A stretch of 64,000 bases of DNA from JAXMAF01 sp046350555. GTDB taxonomy: Bacteria > Planctomycetota > Phycisphaerae > Phycisphaerales > SM1A02. The stretch is from NCBI GenBank assembly GCA_046350555.1, contig JAXMAF010000027.1, positions 1-64,000 of the forward strand, read 5' to 3'. The notes under the pieces are model-generated. The model saw only the letters and a program-made list of their open reading frames with translations, was not told where the DNA came from and searched no databases. This document shows positions 17,946 through 26,308 of this stretch, one piece after another (position 1 is the stretch's first letter; each line of letters opens with the position of its first letter). Both the position numbers and the translations under genes were made by a program.

Positions 17946-18386
17946 ATGCCGCCGCTTCGCTTCATCCTCGACCTCGAGAGCACCGTGCCGATCTTCCGGC
18001 AGATCGTCGACGGGCTGCGCGGGGAGATCGCCAAGGGGGCGATCGCGGCGGGCGAGCTCCTGCCAAGCGTCCGCACCATCGCGGAGGAACTCGGCGTGAA
18101 TCCCAACACCGTGCACAAGGCCGTCACCGAGCTCGAGCGCGAAGGTCTCGTCGCGACCGAGCGAGGGCGCGGCATGGTCGTCGTCGACGGCGTGCGCGTC
18201 GCGGCGCGGGCCGGCGCCGAGGACGCCGTGCTGACCCGGCTCAGCGCCGCCGTCCGCCACGCCCGATCCGTCGGCATGTCCGACGAGCGGTTCGAGACCC
18301 TGCTTCGCAAGGCGCGCCGTCTCGCCGCGGACGCGGCGGTCGACGCGCGCGACAACGCGCGCAAGGAGGAGTCCGATGAACGCTGA
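17946..18386 (+). CDS. GntR-family regulator, YtrA subfamily (146 aa)
   Basis: The N-terminal winged helix-turn-helix is clear: PIFRQIVDGLRGEIAKG, LPSVRTIAEELGVNPNTVHKA, then the wing GLVATERGRGMVV (to about residue 75). The short C-terminal helical part (about 70 residues) lacks the ligand-binding domains of FadR or HutC types, which fits YtrA regulators of ABC transporter operons. It overlaps the ATPase gene by 11 bp, so the three genes form a coupled operon. It probably autorepresses through the palindrome just upstream. Confidence 0.87.
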   Translation: MPPLRFILDLESTVPIFRQIVDGLRGEIAKGAIAAGELLPSVRTIAEELGVNPNTVHKAVTELEREGLVATERGRGMVVVDGVRVAARAGAEDAVLTRLSAAVRHARSVGMSDERFETLLRKARRLAADAAVDARDNARKEESDER

Positions 18387-19392
18387 GACCCGAGCCGGAG
18401 TGGACGTCGCGGCCGCCGCCGACGCGCTTGCCGCGGACGCCATGGACGCCACGCGCGCCGCGGCGCAGCGCCCGGAGCGCATCGGCGAGGCGCCGGCGCT
18501 CGCGGCGGCGGGGCCGCTGGGCATCACGTGCACGGGGCTGCGCCGGCGCTATGGCAGGGTGCGCGCCCTGGACGGCCTCGATCTCGTCGTGCCGCCCGGC
18601 GTCGCGGTCGGGCTCGTCGGGCGCAACGGCGCGGGCAAGAGCACCCTCTTTCGCGTGATCCTCGGATTGGAGCCGGCCGACGAGGGAACGGTCGCGAGCG
18701 AACCGATGCTGCCGCGCACCGCATTGCTCGCGCGCACCGGCTTCGTGCCCGACCGTCTCTCGGCGCACGACTGGATGACCGTCGCCGGGGCAATCGACTT
18801 CGTCGCCGCGCTCCAGCCGGGATTCGTTCGACGCTGGTCGGACGAGCTCGTCGGTCTCCTGGGACTCGATCGATCGAAGAAGGTGCGCGCCCTGTCGCGC
18901 GGCATGCAGGCGCGGCTGGCGTTCGTGCTCGGGCTTTCGCACCGGCCTGGACTCGTCCTGCTCGACGAGCCGCTGCTCGGCGTCGACGCCGTCTCGCACG
19001 AGTCGATCCTCGAGACGCTCGCCCACATGCGCGCCGAGCTGCGCTCGTCGATGCTCGTCGCCTCGCACAATCCCGGCGATCTTGCGCGGCTCACCGATCG
19101 CGTCGCCTTCATCGATCGGGGCCGGATCGTCGAGGTGATCGCCACCGACGAGCTGGTTGCCGAGACGAAGCGGATCGTCCTCCATCCGGCGCCGGAAGCG
19201 TTCATGGCGCCGCCCGAGACCGTCCACGTCGCCCGTCGCGACGACGCGGTGGTGCTCACCGTGCGCCGCTTCACGCGCGAGCTCGCCGAGCGCGTGCGGG
19301 CGCTGATGCCCGAGGCGCGCATGGAAGTCGTCGACCTGACCATCGCCGAGGCGTGCACTGATCGGCTGCGCGCCATGGAGGTGCAATCGTGA
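18376..19392 (+). CDS. ABC transporter ATP-binding protein (338 aa)
   Basis: ATPase of an exporter-type ABC system. About 45 unusual Ala-rich residues precede the domain. Then come Walker A GRNGAGKST, signature-like ALSRGMQARLAF, Walker B LVLLDEPLLGVD and the switch His in ASHNPGD. The signature is SRGMQ rather than SGGQ, as in YtrB-like ATPases. The last ~90 residues form a C-terminal accessory domain. It overlaps gntR upstream by 11 bp and the permease downstream by 4 bp. The substrate is unknown; regulated systems of this type often respond to cell-envelope stress or antibiotics. Confidence 0.85.
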   Translation: MNAETRAGVDVAAAADALAADAMDATRAAAQRPERIGEAPALAAAGPLGITCTGLRRRYGRVRALDGLDLVVPPGVAVGLVGRNGAGKSTLFRVILGLEPADEGTVASEPMLPRTALLARTGFVPDRLSAHDWMTVAGAIDFVAALQPGFVRRWSDELVGLLGLDRSKKVRALSRGMQARLAFVLGLSHRPGLVLLDEPLLGVDAVSHESILETLAHMRAELRSSMLVASHNPGDLARLTDRVAFIDRGRIVEVIATDELVAETKRIVLHPAPEAFMAPPETVHVARRDDAVVLTVRRFTRELAERVRALMPEARMEVVDLTIAEACTDRLRAMEVQS

Positions 19393-20789
19393 GCGCTCTC
19401 CTTGCCAAGGATCTTCGGCTGTCGCTGGACACGCTGCTTCCGTGGGGGTTGATCGTCGGCGGCTTCGCCGCGATCGCCGCGGCACTGACCCGCGTGCCCG
19501 AGACGGTGATGCCGGAGGTGATCGGTCGGATGTCGATCGCCGACATCCTCTTCGTCGTGGCGATCGTCGTGGGAGGATCCGCCGCCGCGATCGGCGCCTG
19601 GGTCGCCGCGGCGGTTGCGCAAGGCGATCGAATCCATGGCGCCGAGCACCTCATGATGGCGCTGCCGGTCTCGCCGTGGCGGCGCGGTTCGTCGAAGCTG
19701 CTCGCGGTGGCGCTTGGCGCGGCGATTCCGGCGCTCGTCTCGACGGGCAGCGCCGCGGCGTCGATTGCGCTCTCGGGACGCACGGACGTCGCTGGCGACG
19801 ACCTTTGGCGCTGGGCCGTGGCGACCAGCGGCGCCTCCTTCGTCGGCGCCGGCCTCGGTCTCGGCGTCGCTCCCCTTGTTCACGGGCCCTTCCGGGTCGT
19901 CTTCATCGCGCTGCTGCTGGGTCTGTTCGGTGGGCTCGCCGGGCTTCTTGCGTCGTGGGTGACCTTCGATCATGTGCCTTTCGGCGTCCTGGAGTTCGCT
20001 CGCCACCAACTGAAGGGCACTTCGAAGCCCAGCCTCGGCCATCCGTTCGACGTCTCGCGCAACGTCGCCGCGGTCGTCTCGGCGATCACTGGGGTCGGGG
20101 CGATCGCGCTTGTCGCCGCGCTCGCGGGCACGCTCTCGCTCGCCCGCCCGCGGCGGCGGCGCGGCCTCCTTGCGGTGCTTGGCGTCGGGCTCGCCGTGTC
20201 GTTCGCGGCGGGCGCGGCGGCGACCATCGTCTGGGTGGACCGGGATCCGGCGATCCGGCGCAGCGTCCAGTGGGCGCAGTGGCGATTCTCGCGGATGAAC
20301 GACGCGGAGTTGATCCAACTGGTGACCGCGACGTATGTGTCGCCGCGCTCCGGCACATCGCCCGTGTTCGATGCGCTCATCTCCCTGGTCCCGAACGAGG
20401 TGCAAGGTCGCCTCGGCCGGCTCGATCCGGCGGATCGCGCCGACCACCCGTTGATGAAGGCGGCGATGGCGTTGCAGGACAATTCCACGGAGTCCCAGGC
20501 GGTTCGCACCGTCTCGTTCCTTCCGCCGGGACCGGAGAGTCTCGAGCGCTCGCTGGACGCCATGCGACGCCATCCGACGCTGCGCAGGTGGTTCCTGACG
20601 CGTCTGATCCTCAACAGCGGGTTCGCCGCAGAGTTCTACTCGCTCGGGCCCAGCGCTGGAGACGACTCGACCCGCAGGTTCGACGACCTGGCGAAGCGCA
20701 CGCTTCGCGCGCTGCAAGAGCGGTACCCCGCCCAGCGCGACGCCATCCAGGCGTTGCTCGACGAGATGGACGCGTCCGGCGAGCAGTAG
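19389..20789 (+). CDS. ABC transporter permease-like membrane protein (466 aa)
   Basis: The N-terminal ~280 residues contain six or seven hydrophobic segments (for example LLPWGLIVGGFAAIAAAL, ILFVVAIVVGGSAAAIGAWV and VVFIALLLGLFGGLAGLLASWV), the pattern of ABC-2-like permeases. The C-terminal ~180 residues are soluble and helical, which is unusual and not assigned. Its start overlaps the ATPase stop (GTGA). It most likely forms the membrane part of the transporter with the preceding ATPase. Confidence 0.75.
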   Translation: MSALLAKDLRLSLDTLLPWGLIVGGFAAIAAALTRVPETVMPEVIGRMSIADILFVVAIVVGGSAAAIGAWVAAAVAQGDRIHGAEHLMMALPVSPWRRGSSKLLAVALGAAIPALVSTGSAAASIALSGRTDVAGDDLWRWAVATSGASFVGAGLGLGVAPLVHGPFRVVFIALLLGLFGGLAGLLASWVTFDHVPFGVLEFARHQLKGTSKPSLGHPFDVSRNVAAVVSAITGVGAIALVAALAGTLSLARPRRRRGLLAVLGVGLAVSFAAGAAATIVWVDRDPAIRRSVQWAQWRFSRMNDAELIQLVTATYVSPRSGTSPVFDALISLVPNEVQGRLGRLDPADRADHPLMKAAMALQDNSTESQAVRTVSFLPPGPESLERSLDAMRRHPTLRRWFLTRLILNSGFAAEFYSLGPSAGDDSTRRFDDLAKRTLRALQERYPAQRDAIQALLDEMDASGEQ

Positions 20790-20808
20790 ACCGCGCAGCT
20801 CACCGCAG

Positions 20809-21004
20809 CGTGTGCCATGGCCTCGCCGCGCAACGGCACGGCCATGCGTCGCACACGACGCCTGGGGAGTGCAACGCGTCGGCGGGCCACGTCGCAGTCC
20901 CCCGAGTCCCCCGCGCCGCGTTGCGCAACCGTCTCGGCAGCCGTCAGTGGCAGTGCGCGTTCGGTTACGATCCGAACGGCACAGCCGCTCGCCGCCCGTT
21001 GCAC
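20809..21004 (+). repeat. Duplicated upstream region of DGR target 1
   Basis: This ~195-bp segment is homologous to 26116-26308 upstream of target 2. Shared blocks are TGTGCCATGGCCTCGCCGCG with GGCACGGCCATG (a CATGGCC/GGCCATG hairpin), CCGCGTTGCGCAACC, and GCGTTCGGTTACGATC about 35 nt before the start codon. The hairpin may terminate the upstream permease transcript. Confidence 0.7.
20966..20971 (+). promoter_or_regulatory. Possible -10 box, DGR target 1
   Basis: TACGAT inside the block GTTCGGTTACGATC, conserved at the same distance (about 34 nt) from the start codons of both DGR targets. No good -35 box was seen. Confidence 0.4.
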
Positions 21005-24000
21005 ATGCCACACGCGCCGCTTCGCATCTTCATCTCCTCCACGGAGAAGGATCTCGGCGCGTATCGAGCCAAGGTCGTCGAAGCGATCCGCGGGCTGCAC
21101 CAATCCGCCGACACGTTCGAGGTGTGGGACGCGGACGAGCGACCCACGGTCCAGGCATGCAAGGACGCGGCGCGCACCGCGGACCTCACGATCGCCATCG
21201 TCGCCCATCGTTACGGATGGAAGCCAACGGTCGATGAAGGCGGCGATGGCGCCACCTCGATCACGGAGCTCGAGGTCCAGGCCGCCGTCGCGAGCAAGGC
21301 GACGCCGAGCCTTCGTGCCTTCGTCGTCGCCGACGACTTCAAATGGGACGGCGCGCAAGACACGGCGGCGGACGATCTCGCGAAGTTGGTCGAGTTCAAG
21401 AACTCCCTCCATCGCTGGTGCACGCCGCGGCGATTCACCACGCCCGACAATCTCCACGCCTGGGTCACGCAGACGCTGGCCAACTGGTTGCTGGCGCGAC
21501 GGCCTGCCGATCCGGCGGAGAAGCGCGCCATCGACGACTACCTGAAGCGGTACCTCGCGGACTGGCGTCGCTTGCCGCTGAGCGTCGATCGGGGCCGAGC
21601 CGACGCGCGCCGCGACGGCAAGCCGCGCGAGCTCGACCAGGTCTACGTCGGCCTCAACGTGACGCAGCCCCGGCCCGTCCCGGACGGTGACGAGGGCGAA
21701 GTCCGAGGCAAGCACCAGCGCAGGGATGGGATCGCCCCGATGGACGCGGGCGGGCGGGATGGCGTCCCCTGGACCGCGCTTGAAGCATGCGCTCATCACC
21801 AGACCGCGGTGATCCTGGGTGGGCCCGGCGCGGGCAAGAGCAGCTTCCTGCGGATGCTGGCGATCGAACTCGCCAAGCCGTTCGTCGGCGAAGCGCCCAC
21901 CGACGATGCCGATGCCACGCCGCTGCCCTTCGATCGGGCGCTCATGCCGGTGATGGTGGTCGTGCGCGAGTTCGCGGCGTTTCTTCAAGGCGACGAGCAG
22001 GCCGCGATCGAGAAGGGCGATCGGGAAGGCGCACCGCTCGCGGATGTCCGGCTGACGAACTTCATCAAGCGAAGCCTGGAGAAGCGAGGTCTCTCCGTCG
22101 CATTCGACCCGATCGAGCGCCGGCTGCGAGATGGCGACGCGATCCTTCTTCTCGACGGGCTCGACGAGATCGTCCACTCGGAGCGCCGCGCCGAGGTCAT
22201 CGCGGCCATCAGGGCGTTCGCGCGGTACTTCCCGGAGACGCGCATGCTGGTGACGTGTCGGGTGGCGGCGTACACGACGCACGCGGGCGGCGACGCTTCG
22301 ACAACCGGGGGCGACGAGCCGGGTCACAGCGACTGGCATCTTCCATTCCCCGTCGTCGAACTCGCCGGATTCGATCAAGGTCAGCAGGCTCGGTTCATCG
22401 AGGGGTGGTATCGACAGCTCGGGTCCACCGGCAGCATCGAGCGGGATCCGACCGATCGATCGGAACAGCTCGTGCGGGCGTTGAAGCGATCGGACCTGAG
22501 GCGGATGGCGTCCAACCCGCTGCTCTTGACGCTCATGGCCATCGTCCATGAGCGCGGCGACAAGCTGCCCGACGAGCGCACCGCGCTCTACGACAAGGCC
22601 GTGGAGACGCTCCTGTGGGACTGGCAGCAGGGGCGCGACCCGGGCCATGAACTCGACGACGGTCGGGGCGTGCTCGCCATGCTTCAGAAGGCGCGCAGGC
22701 CCAAGTCGAAGTCGAGTCTCGAGACGCGGCTCCATTCACTGGCCCGGGCCGCGCACGCCGGCACCGCCGACAAGGGTTCGGATGACGTCGCTGACATCTC
22801 CCGCGAGCAGCTCATGGCGGAGCTGGAGAAGCTTCACGAGGATCCCATTGGCCGACTCGAGTGGGTGGGAGGGCTCATCGAGGCGCTCACGCAGCGCTCG
22901 GGACTGCTCGTGGAGACTCGACCGCGCGTCTTCGCCTTCCCTCACCGCACATTCCAGGAGTACCTCGCCGCACGGGCGATCGCCTCCTCGAAGCACCCGG
23001 CGCAGGAGGCGATGGCGATGCGAACCGCCGCCGGCAATCTCTGGCGGGAGCCGATCCTGATGATGGGGGGCGCCTTCGCCCATGTGATCAAGCTTCCGGA
23101 ACAGGGAGCGTCGTTGCTGCGGAAGTTGATCCGCGAGGTGCGCGACGGTCAGTCCGAAGCCGAGCGACGCATCGAGGACCTGATCCTCGCCGCCGATCTG
23201 GTCTGCGAGATGAATCCGCGGTGGAGCGACGTGGAGGATGGTGAAGAGCTGATCAACGAGCTTCGTGGGTTGCTCCAGACGGAGATGTTCGACGCCCGAC
23301 ACGAAGTCGAGGATCGAGCCCGCCTCGGCGCCGCCTTGGGACGGGTGGGCGATCCGCGGGCGGGTGTGGCCCGGGAGCGTCTCTCCAAGCAGGGCGTGCG
23401 CTATCCCGAGATCGAGTGGTCGGCGTTGATTGAGCCGGGTCCGTTTCCGATGGGCAACGACAATCCCGAGGCGAAGTACGACGATGAGATTCCGCGCTTC
23501 ACGTGCACGATCATCCAGCCGTACAGGCTCTCGCTCTACCCGGTCACGGTCGCGCAGTATCGACTCTTCATCGCCGCCGGGGGCTATCGGCCCGGCGTCG
23601 GGGATCGCTTCTGGACCGAGCAGGGACGAGCGTGGCGGAGCGAGAACGGCATCACCGGACCGCGCACCGACGACCTTCCCGAGGTGTTCGAGACGCCGAA
23701 CCACCCCCAGGTGCGCGTGAGCTGGCACGAGGCGACCGCCTTCTGCCGATGGCTGGCCGAAATGAGTGGCCAGCCGATTCGCCTGCCGACCGAGATGGAA
23801 TGGGAGCGTGCGGCGCGACACACCGATGCGCGGCTGTATCCGTGGGGGAACGCGCCGAGCGACGCTCAGGTCTTGGAGCGTGCAAACGTCGAACAGTCAA
23901 TCGGCCATACGACACCTGTTGGGCTGTACGTCAACGGCGCCGCCGAGTGCAAGGCGCTGGACATGGCGGGCAACGTCTGGGAGTGGTGCCAGACGGTGTG

Positions 24001-24208
24001 GCAAGTGACAACTACGCGGAGTACCCCCGCGAATCGGCGTTGGACAACGACGAGAACCCAAGCGCGCGTGCGTTGTCCGCGGCGGCGCGTGGCACGCCCT
24101 CCACGTCTCGCCCGCTGCGCCTTCCGGTTCAGGTTCGGTCCGGTCAGCCGGCACGGCGACGTCGGGTTCCGTGTGTGCGTCTGCCCATTTTCCCCCTCTG
24201 ATCTCTGA
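21005..24208 (+). CDS. DGR target 1: DUF4062-NACHT-FGE protein, frame-disturbed variable end (1067 aa)
   Basis: NLR-like multidomain protein. Residues 1-130 match DUF4062 (LRIFISSTEKDL, HRYGWKP). The NACHT-type ATPase has Walker A GGPGAGKSS near residue 272 and Walker B LLLDGLDEI near 380, followed by helical repeats. From about residue 809 comes a formylglycine-generating-enzyme (C-type lectin) fold (PFPMGNDNPEAKY, YPVTVAQYRLFIAAGGY, LPTEMEWERAARHTDARLYPWG) ending in the DGR variable repeat. Compared with target 2, the end carries +2, +2 and -1 base changes between about 24000 and 24115. Roughly 38 residues are therefore out of frame before the original frame returns at ARCAF. The frame is open far upstream, but ATG 21005 aligns with the target 2 start. 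A sensor-plus-effector defence role is inferred. Confidence 0.85.
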   Translation: MPHAPLRIFISSTEKDLGAYRAKVVEAIRGLHQSADTFEVWDADERPTVQACKDAARTADLTIAIVAHRYGWKPTVDEGGDGATSITELEVQAAVASKATPSLRAFVVADDFKWDGAQDTAADDLAKLVEFKNSLHRWCTPRRFTTPDNLHAWVTQTLANWLLARRPADPAEKRAIDDYLKRYLADWRRLPLSVDRGRADARRDGKPRELDQVYVGLNVTQPRPVPDGDEGEVRGKHQRRDGIAPMDAGGRDGVPWTALEACAHHQTAVILGGPGAGKSSFLRMLAIELAKPFVGEAPTDDADATPLPFDRALMPVMVVVREFAAFLQGDEQAAIEKGDREGAPLADVRLTNFIKRSLEKRGLSVAFDPIERRLRDGDAILLLDGLDEIVHSERRAEVIAAIRAFARYFPETRMLVTCRVAAYTTHAGGDASTTGGDEPGHSDWHLPFPVVELAGFDQGQQARFIEGWYRQLGSTGSIERDPTDRSEQLVRALKRSDLRRMASNPLLLTLMAIVHERGDKLPDERTALYDKAVETLLWDWQQGRDPGHELDDGRGVLAMLQKARRPKSKSSLETRLHSLARAAHAGTADKGSDDVADISREQLMAELEKLHEDPIGRLEWVGGLIEALTQRSGLLVETRPRVFAFPHRTFQEYLAARAIASSKHPAQEAMAMRTAAGNLWREPILMMGGAFAHVIKLPEQGASLLRKLIREVRDGQSEAERRIEDLILAADLVCEMNPRWSDVEDGEELINELRGLLQTEMFDARHEVEDRARLGAALGRVGDPRAGVARERLSKQGVRYPEIEWSALIEPGPFPMGNDNPEAKYDDEIPRFTCTIIQPYRLSLYPVTVAQYRLFIAAGGYRPGVGDRFWTEQGRAWRSENGITGPRTDDLPEVFETPNHPQVRVSWHEATAFCRWLAEMSGQPIRLPTEMEWERAARHTDARLYPWGNAPSDAQVLERANVEQSIGHTTPVGLYVNGAAECKALDMAGNVWEWCQTVWQVTTTRSTPANRRWTTTRTQARVRCPRRRVARPPRLARCAFRFRFGPVSRHGDVGFRVCVCPFSPSDL
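24065..24184 (+). other. DGR variable repeat VR1
   Basis: Variable copy of the template repeat at 24752-24870. From the TGG at about 24090 to the shared 3' end GTGCGTCTGC, all 19 substitutions fall at template adenines, and one template adenine is deleted. The 5' part (CGTGCGTTG) carries 2 extra bases relative to VR2. Confidence 0.88.
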
Positions 24209-24232
24209 TTGATCGCACCAGCGGCATTCGGA
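24185..24232 (+). repeat. Conserved sequence directly after VR1
   Basis: These 48 bp after VR1, from CCATTTTCCCCC through the stop codon to GGCATTCGGA, match 29453-29500 after VR2 at all but one base. They are absent after the template repeat. In known DGRs, sequence at the 3' end of VR marks where mutagenic homing starts, so this may be part of that signal. Confidence 0.7.
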
Positions 24233-24252
24233 CGCCACATGCTTCCTTCGCG

Positions 24253-24687
24253 ATGACCACCCATTCCATCAACGAGAACGGCTTCGAAGCGGCACCCGCG
24301 GAATCGGCCGACGCGCCGTCGGTCGCGCTGGGACCGGCGCAAACACCCGCCGACCGCGAGCGCATGGTCATCTTCGTCCGCACGTTCGACTTCCTGGCGT
24401 GGTTGCTGCCGATGACCAACAACTTTCCGCGTGCGCAACGGCACACGATCACGCGCCGCCTTCTCGACGCGGCCTTGGACCTTCGCGAACGGCTCGAAGA
24501 AGCCAACCAGCGGCGCGGTGGGTCGCGCCGTGAACGGCTCGATCGCGCCGATGAGTGTCTTGCCAAGGTTCGGTTGTACCTCCGCCTCGCCTTCCACTTT
24601 CGGTGGATGACCGAGGGGCAGTACTTCCATGCGGCTCGTTTCACCACCGAAATCGGGAGGTTGTTGGGAGGCTGGAGGCAGTCGTAG
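24253..24687 (+). CDS. avd: DGR accessory variability protein, Avd-like (144 aa)
   Basis: Small helical protein between target 1 and the template repeat. After a ~35-residue acidic leader it has four predicted helices with the pattern of Avd four-helix bundles: a first helix FVRTFDFLAWLLPMTNNFP, then RAQRHTITRRLLDAALDLRE, an Arg-rich helix and a last helix with YFHAARFTTEIGRLLGGWR. Avd forms a basic pentamer that binds the DGR reverse transcriptase and the RNA containing the template repeat, and is needed for cDNA synthesis. Position, size and basic helices support the call; the leader is longer than usual. Confidence 0.8.
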   Translation: MTTHSINENGFEAAPAESADAPSVALGPAQTPADRERMVIFVRTFDFLAWLLPMTNNFPRAQRHTITRRLLDAALDLRERLEEANQRRGGSRRERLDRADECLAKVRLYLRLAFHFRWMTEGQYFHAARFTTEIGRLLGGWRQS

Positions 24688-24751
24688 TGCGGCGCACTTG
24701 ACGATCTCCGCCGTCGGCTGCACCATCCGCCCGGGCTGGCTCGCCAGCGCA

Positions 24752-24870
24752 CGCGTGTTGTCCGCGGCGGCGCGTGGAACAACCACCACGACAACGCCCG
24801 CTGCGCCAACCGGAACAGGAACGATCCGGACAACCGGAACAACAACGTCGGGTTCCGTGTGTGCGTCTGC
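24752..24870 (+). other. DGR template repeat (TR)
   Basis: A 119-bp non-coding template. In the target frame it would read RGGAWNNHHDNARCANRNRN and then NRNNNVGFRVCVC, the AAY-rich pattern typical of DGR templates. Both ends are identical to VR2 for 26 bp (5') and 24 bp (3'). After the shared CTGC end the sequence diverges from both VRs, consistent with distinct homing-start sequences in template and target. Confidence 0.93.
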
Positions 24871-25066
24871 ACGCTTTCCAACGCGAAGGAATCCAGAGGC
24901 TGGGATCGTGGACCGGGTACGCCTTGTCCACCGAAGCGGAAAATGGCGGAGCCACGTCCAGGCCGCGTGCGTCGGGATCATCGCCGGCGCACCGGGCGAA
25001 GAACAGCGCACCGATGCCCTGGGCGGCGAGTTGTCCACCCTGGCATCGGTGCTTTCGCGAGTGGAC

Positions 25067-26155
25067 ATGATCCCGTACGACGCGATCTGCTCCTGGCGCA
25101 ACCTGGTTCGGGCCAGCCATCAGGCGCGGCGCGGTCGGCGCGGCACGGCATCGGTGGCCGCCCACGAGTATCGCCTCGAAGCGGACCTGATCGGTCTGCA
25201 CGACGGGCTCGTCTCGGAGACGTATCGACCGGGCGTCCCCACCAGTTTCTACATCCACGACCCGAAGCGCCGCCTCATTACCGCGGCCCCGATGCGCGAC
25301 CGCGTGGTGCACCACGCCTTGTGCAACGTGCTCGAGCCGGTCTTCGAAAGGACGTTTGTCGCCGAGTCGTTCGCCAACCGGCGCGGCAAGGGCACGCACG
25401 CGGCGCTCGACCACTGTCAGCGACTCATGCGCCGCCACCGCTTCGCGCTGCCCTGCGACGTGCGCCAGTTCTTCCCCAGCATCGATCACGCGCTCCTGAA
25501 GCGCATCCTGTTCACCAGGATCCCCGACCCGCGCAGCCGGCGGCTCGTCTCGATGATCATCGACGCCGGGGCCGGCGTGCTCGACTCCGAGTACGACCCG
25601 GTCTGGTTCCCCGGCGACGACCTCTTCGGCGTCTGCCGCCCCCGCGGGTTGCCGATCGGGAACCTGACCAGCCAGATCTGGGCGAACTGCTACCTGAGCC
25701 AATTCGACCACTTCGTGAAGCGAGAGCTGCGGTGCGCCGGGTATGTGCGCTACGTCGACGACTTCATCCTCTTCGCCGACGACAAGCGCGTGTTGTGGGA
25801 CTGGAAGCGAGCGATCGTCGAGCGGCTGGCCGCGCTGCGCCTGACGATGCACGAAGGCGCGCATCCTCGACCCGTCGCCGAGGGAATCCCGTTTCTCGGC
25901 TTCATCGTCTTTCCGCGGCGACGTCGGCTGAAGCGCCGCAACGCCGCCCACTTCGCAAGAAGCCTGCGTCGTGCGATGGCAACCGGCGAGACGTCGACCG
26001 AGCGCCTCGAGGCGAGGATTCGGGGCTGGATCGCCCACGCGTCGCACGGCAACACGGTGGGTCTTCGGAAGTCGATCCTGGCGGCGAACGGACTGTGCAT
26101 GAATGCGGCACGTGCGCTGTGCCATGGCCTCGCCGCGTCCGCGGCACGGCCATGA
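25067..26155 (+). CDS. DGR reverse transcriptase (362 aa)
   Basis: Group II-intron-like reverse transcriptase of the DGR class, which copies TR RNA into cDNA with errors at adenines. Motif A is DVRQFFPSID with catalytic D131. The DGR-diagnostic motif 4 is IGNLTSQ at 197-203. Motif 5 is YVDD at 229-232, carrying the other catalytic aspartates. The thumb contains FLGFIVFPRRRRLKRRN. The start gives MIPYDAICSWRNLVRASHQARRG, typical of the family; a GTG six bases earlier is an alternative. It follows the TR by 196 bp. The last codons run into the duplicated segment that precedes target 2. All catalytic residues are intact, so the enzyme looks active. Confidence 0.95.
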   Translation: MIPYDAICSWRNLVRASHQARRGRRGTASVAAHEYRLEADLIGLHDGLVSETYRPGVPTSFYIHDPKRRLITAAPMRDRVVHHALCNVLEPVFERTFVAESFANRRGKGTHAALDHCQRLMRRHRFALPCDVRQFFPSIDHALLKRILFTRIPDPRSRRLVSMIIDAGAGVLDSEYDPVWFPGDDLFGVCRPRGLPIGNLTSQIWANCYLSQFDHFVKRELRCAGYVRYVDDFILFADDKRVLWDWKRAIVERLAALRLTMHEGAHPRPVAEGIPFLGFIVFPRRRRLKRRNAAHFARSLRRAMATGETSTERLEARIRGWIAHASHGNTVGLRKSILAANGLCMNAARALCHGLAASAARP

Positions 26156-26308
26156 GACGCGCAGGACGTCTCGGGAGCGCTGCGAGTCGTCGGTCGCACG
26201 CGCCCGAACCCCGCCGCCCCGCGTTGCGCAACCCTGTCGAGAGCCGTCTCTGTCCACGCGCGTTCGGTTACGATCGACCAGTCTCGAAGTTCCCGCCTTC
26301 CGTCGCAT
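26116..26308 (+). repeat. Duplicated upstream region of DGR target 2
   Basis: Homologous to 20809-21004 ahead of target 1, with the same CATGGCC/GGCCATG hairpin, CCGCGTTGCGCAACC block and GCGTTCGGTTACGATC block. It overlaps the last codons of the reverse transcriptase gene, so the duplication carried its own promoter-containing leader. Confidence 0.7.
26269..26274 (+). promoter_or_regulatory. Possible -10 box, DGR target 2
   Basis: TACGAT in the conserved block GTTCGGTTACGATC, about 35 nt before the target 2 start, matching the position upstream of target 1. No clear -35 was seen. Confidence 0.4.

Noticed and set aside
19442..21004. Extension of DGR target 1 upstream over the permease gene
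   Set aside because: The upstream part is Arg-rich shadow of the permease frame, and the paralogue starts at the position equivalent to 21005.
24871..25066. Protein-coding N-terminal extension of the reverse transcriptase back to 24629
   Set aside because: That frame runs through the non-coding template repeat in a frame different from the VR frame; the family-like sequence begins at ATG 25067.
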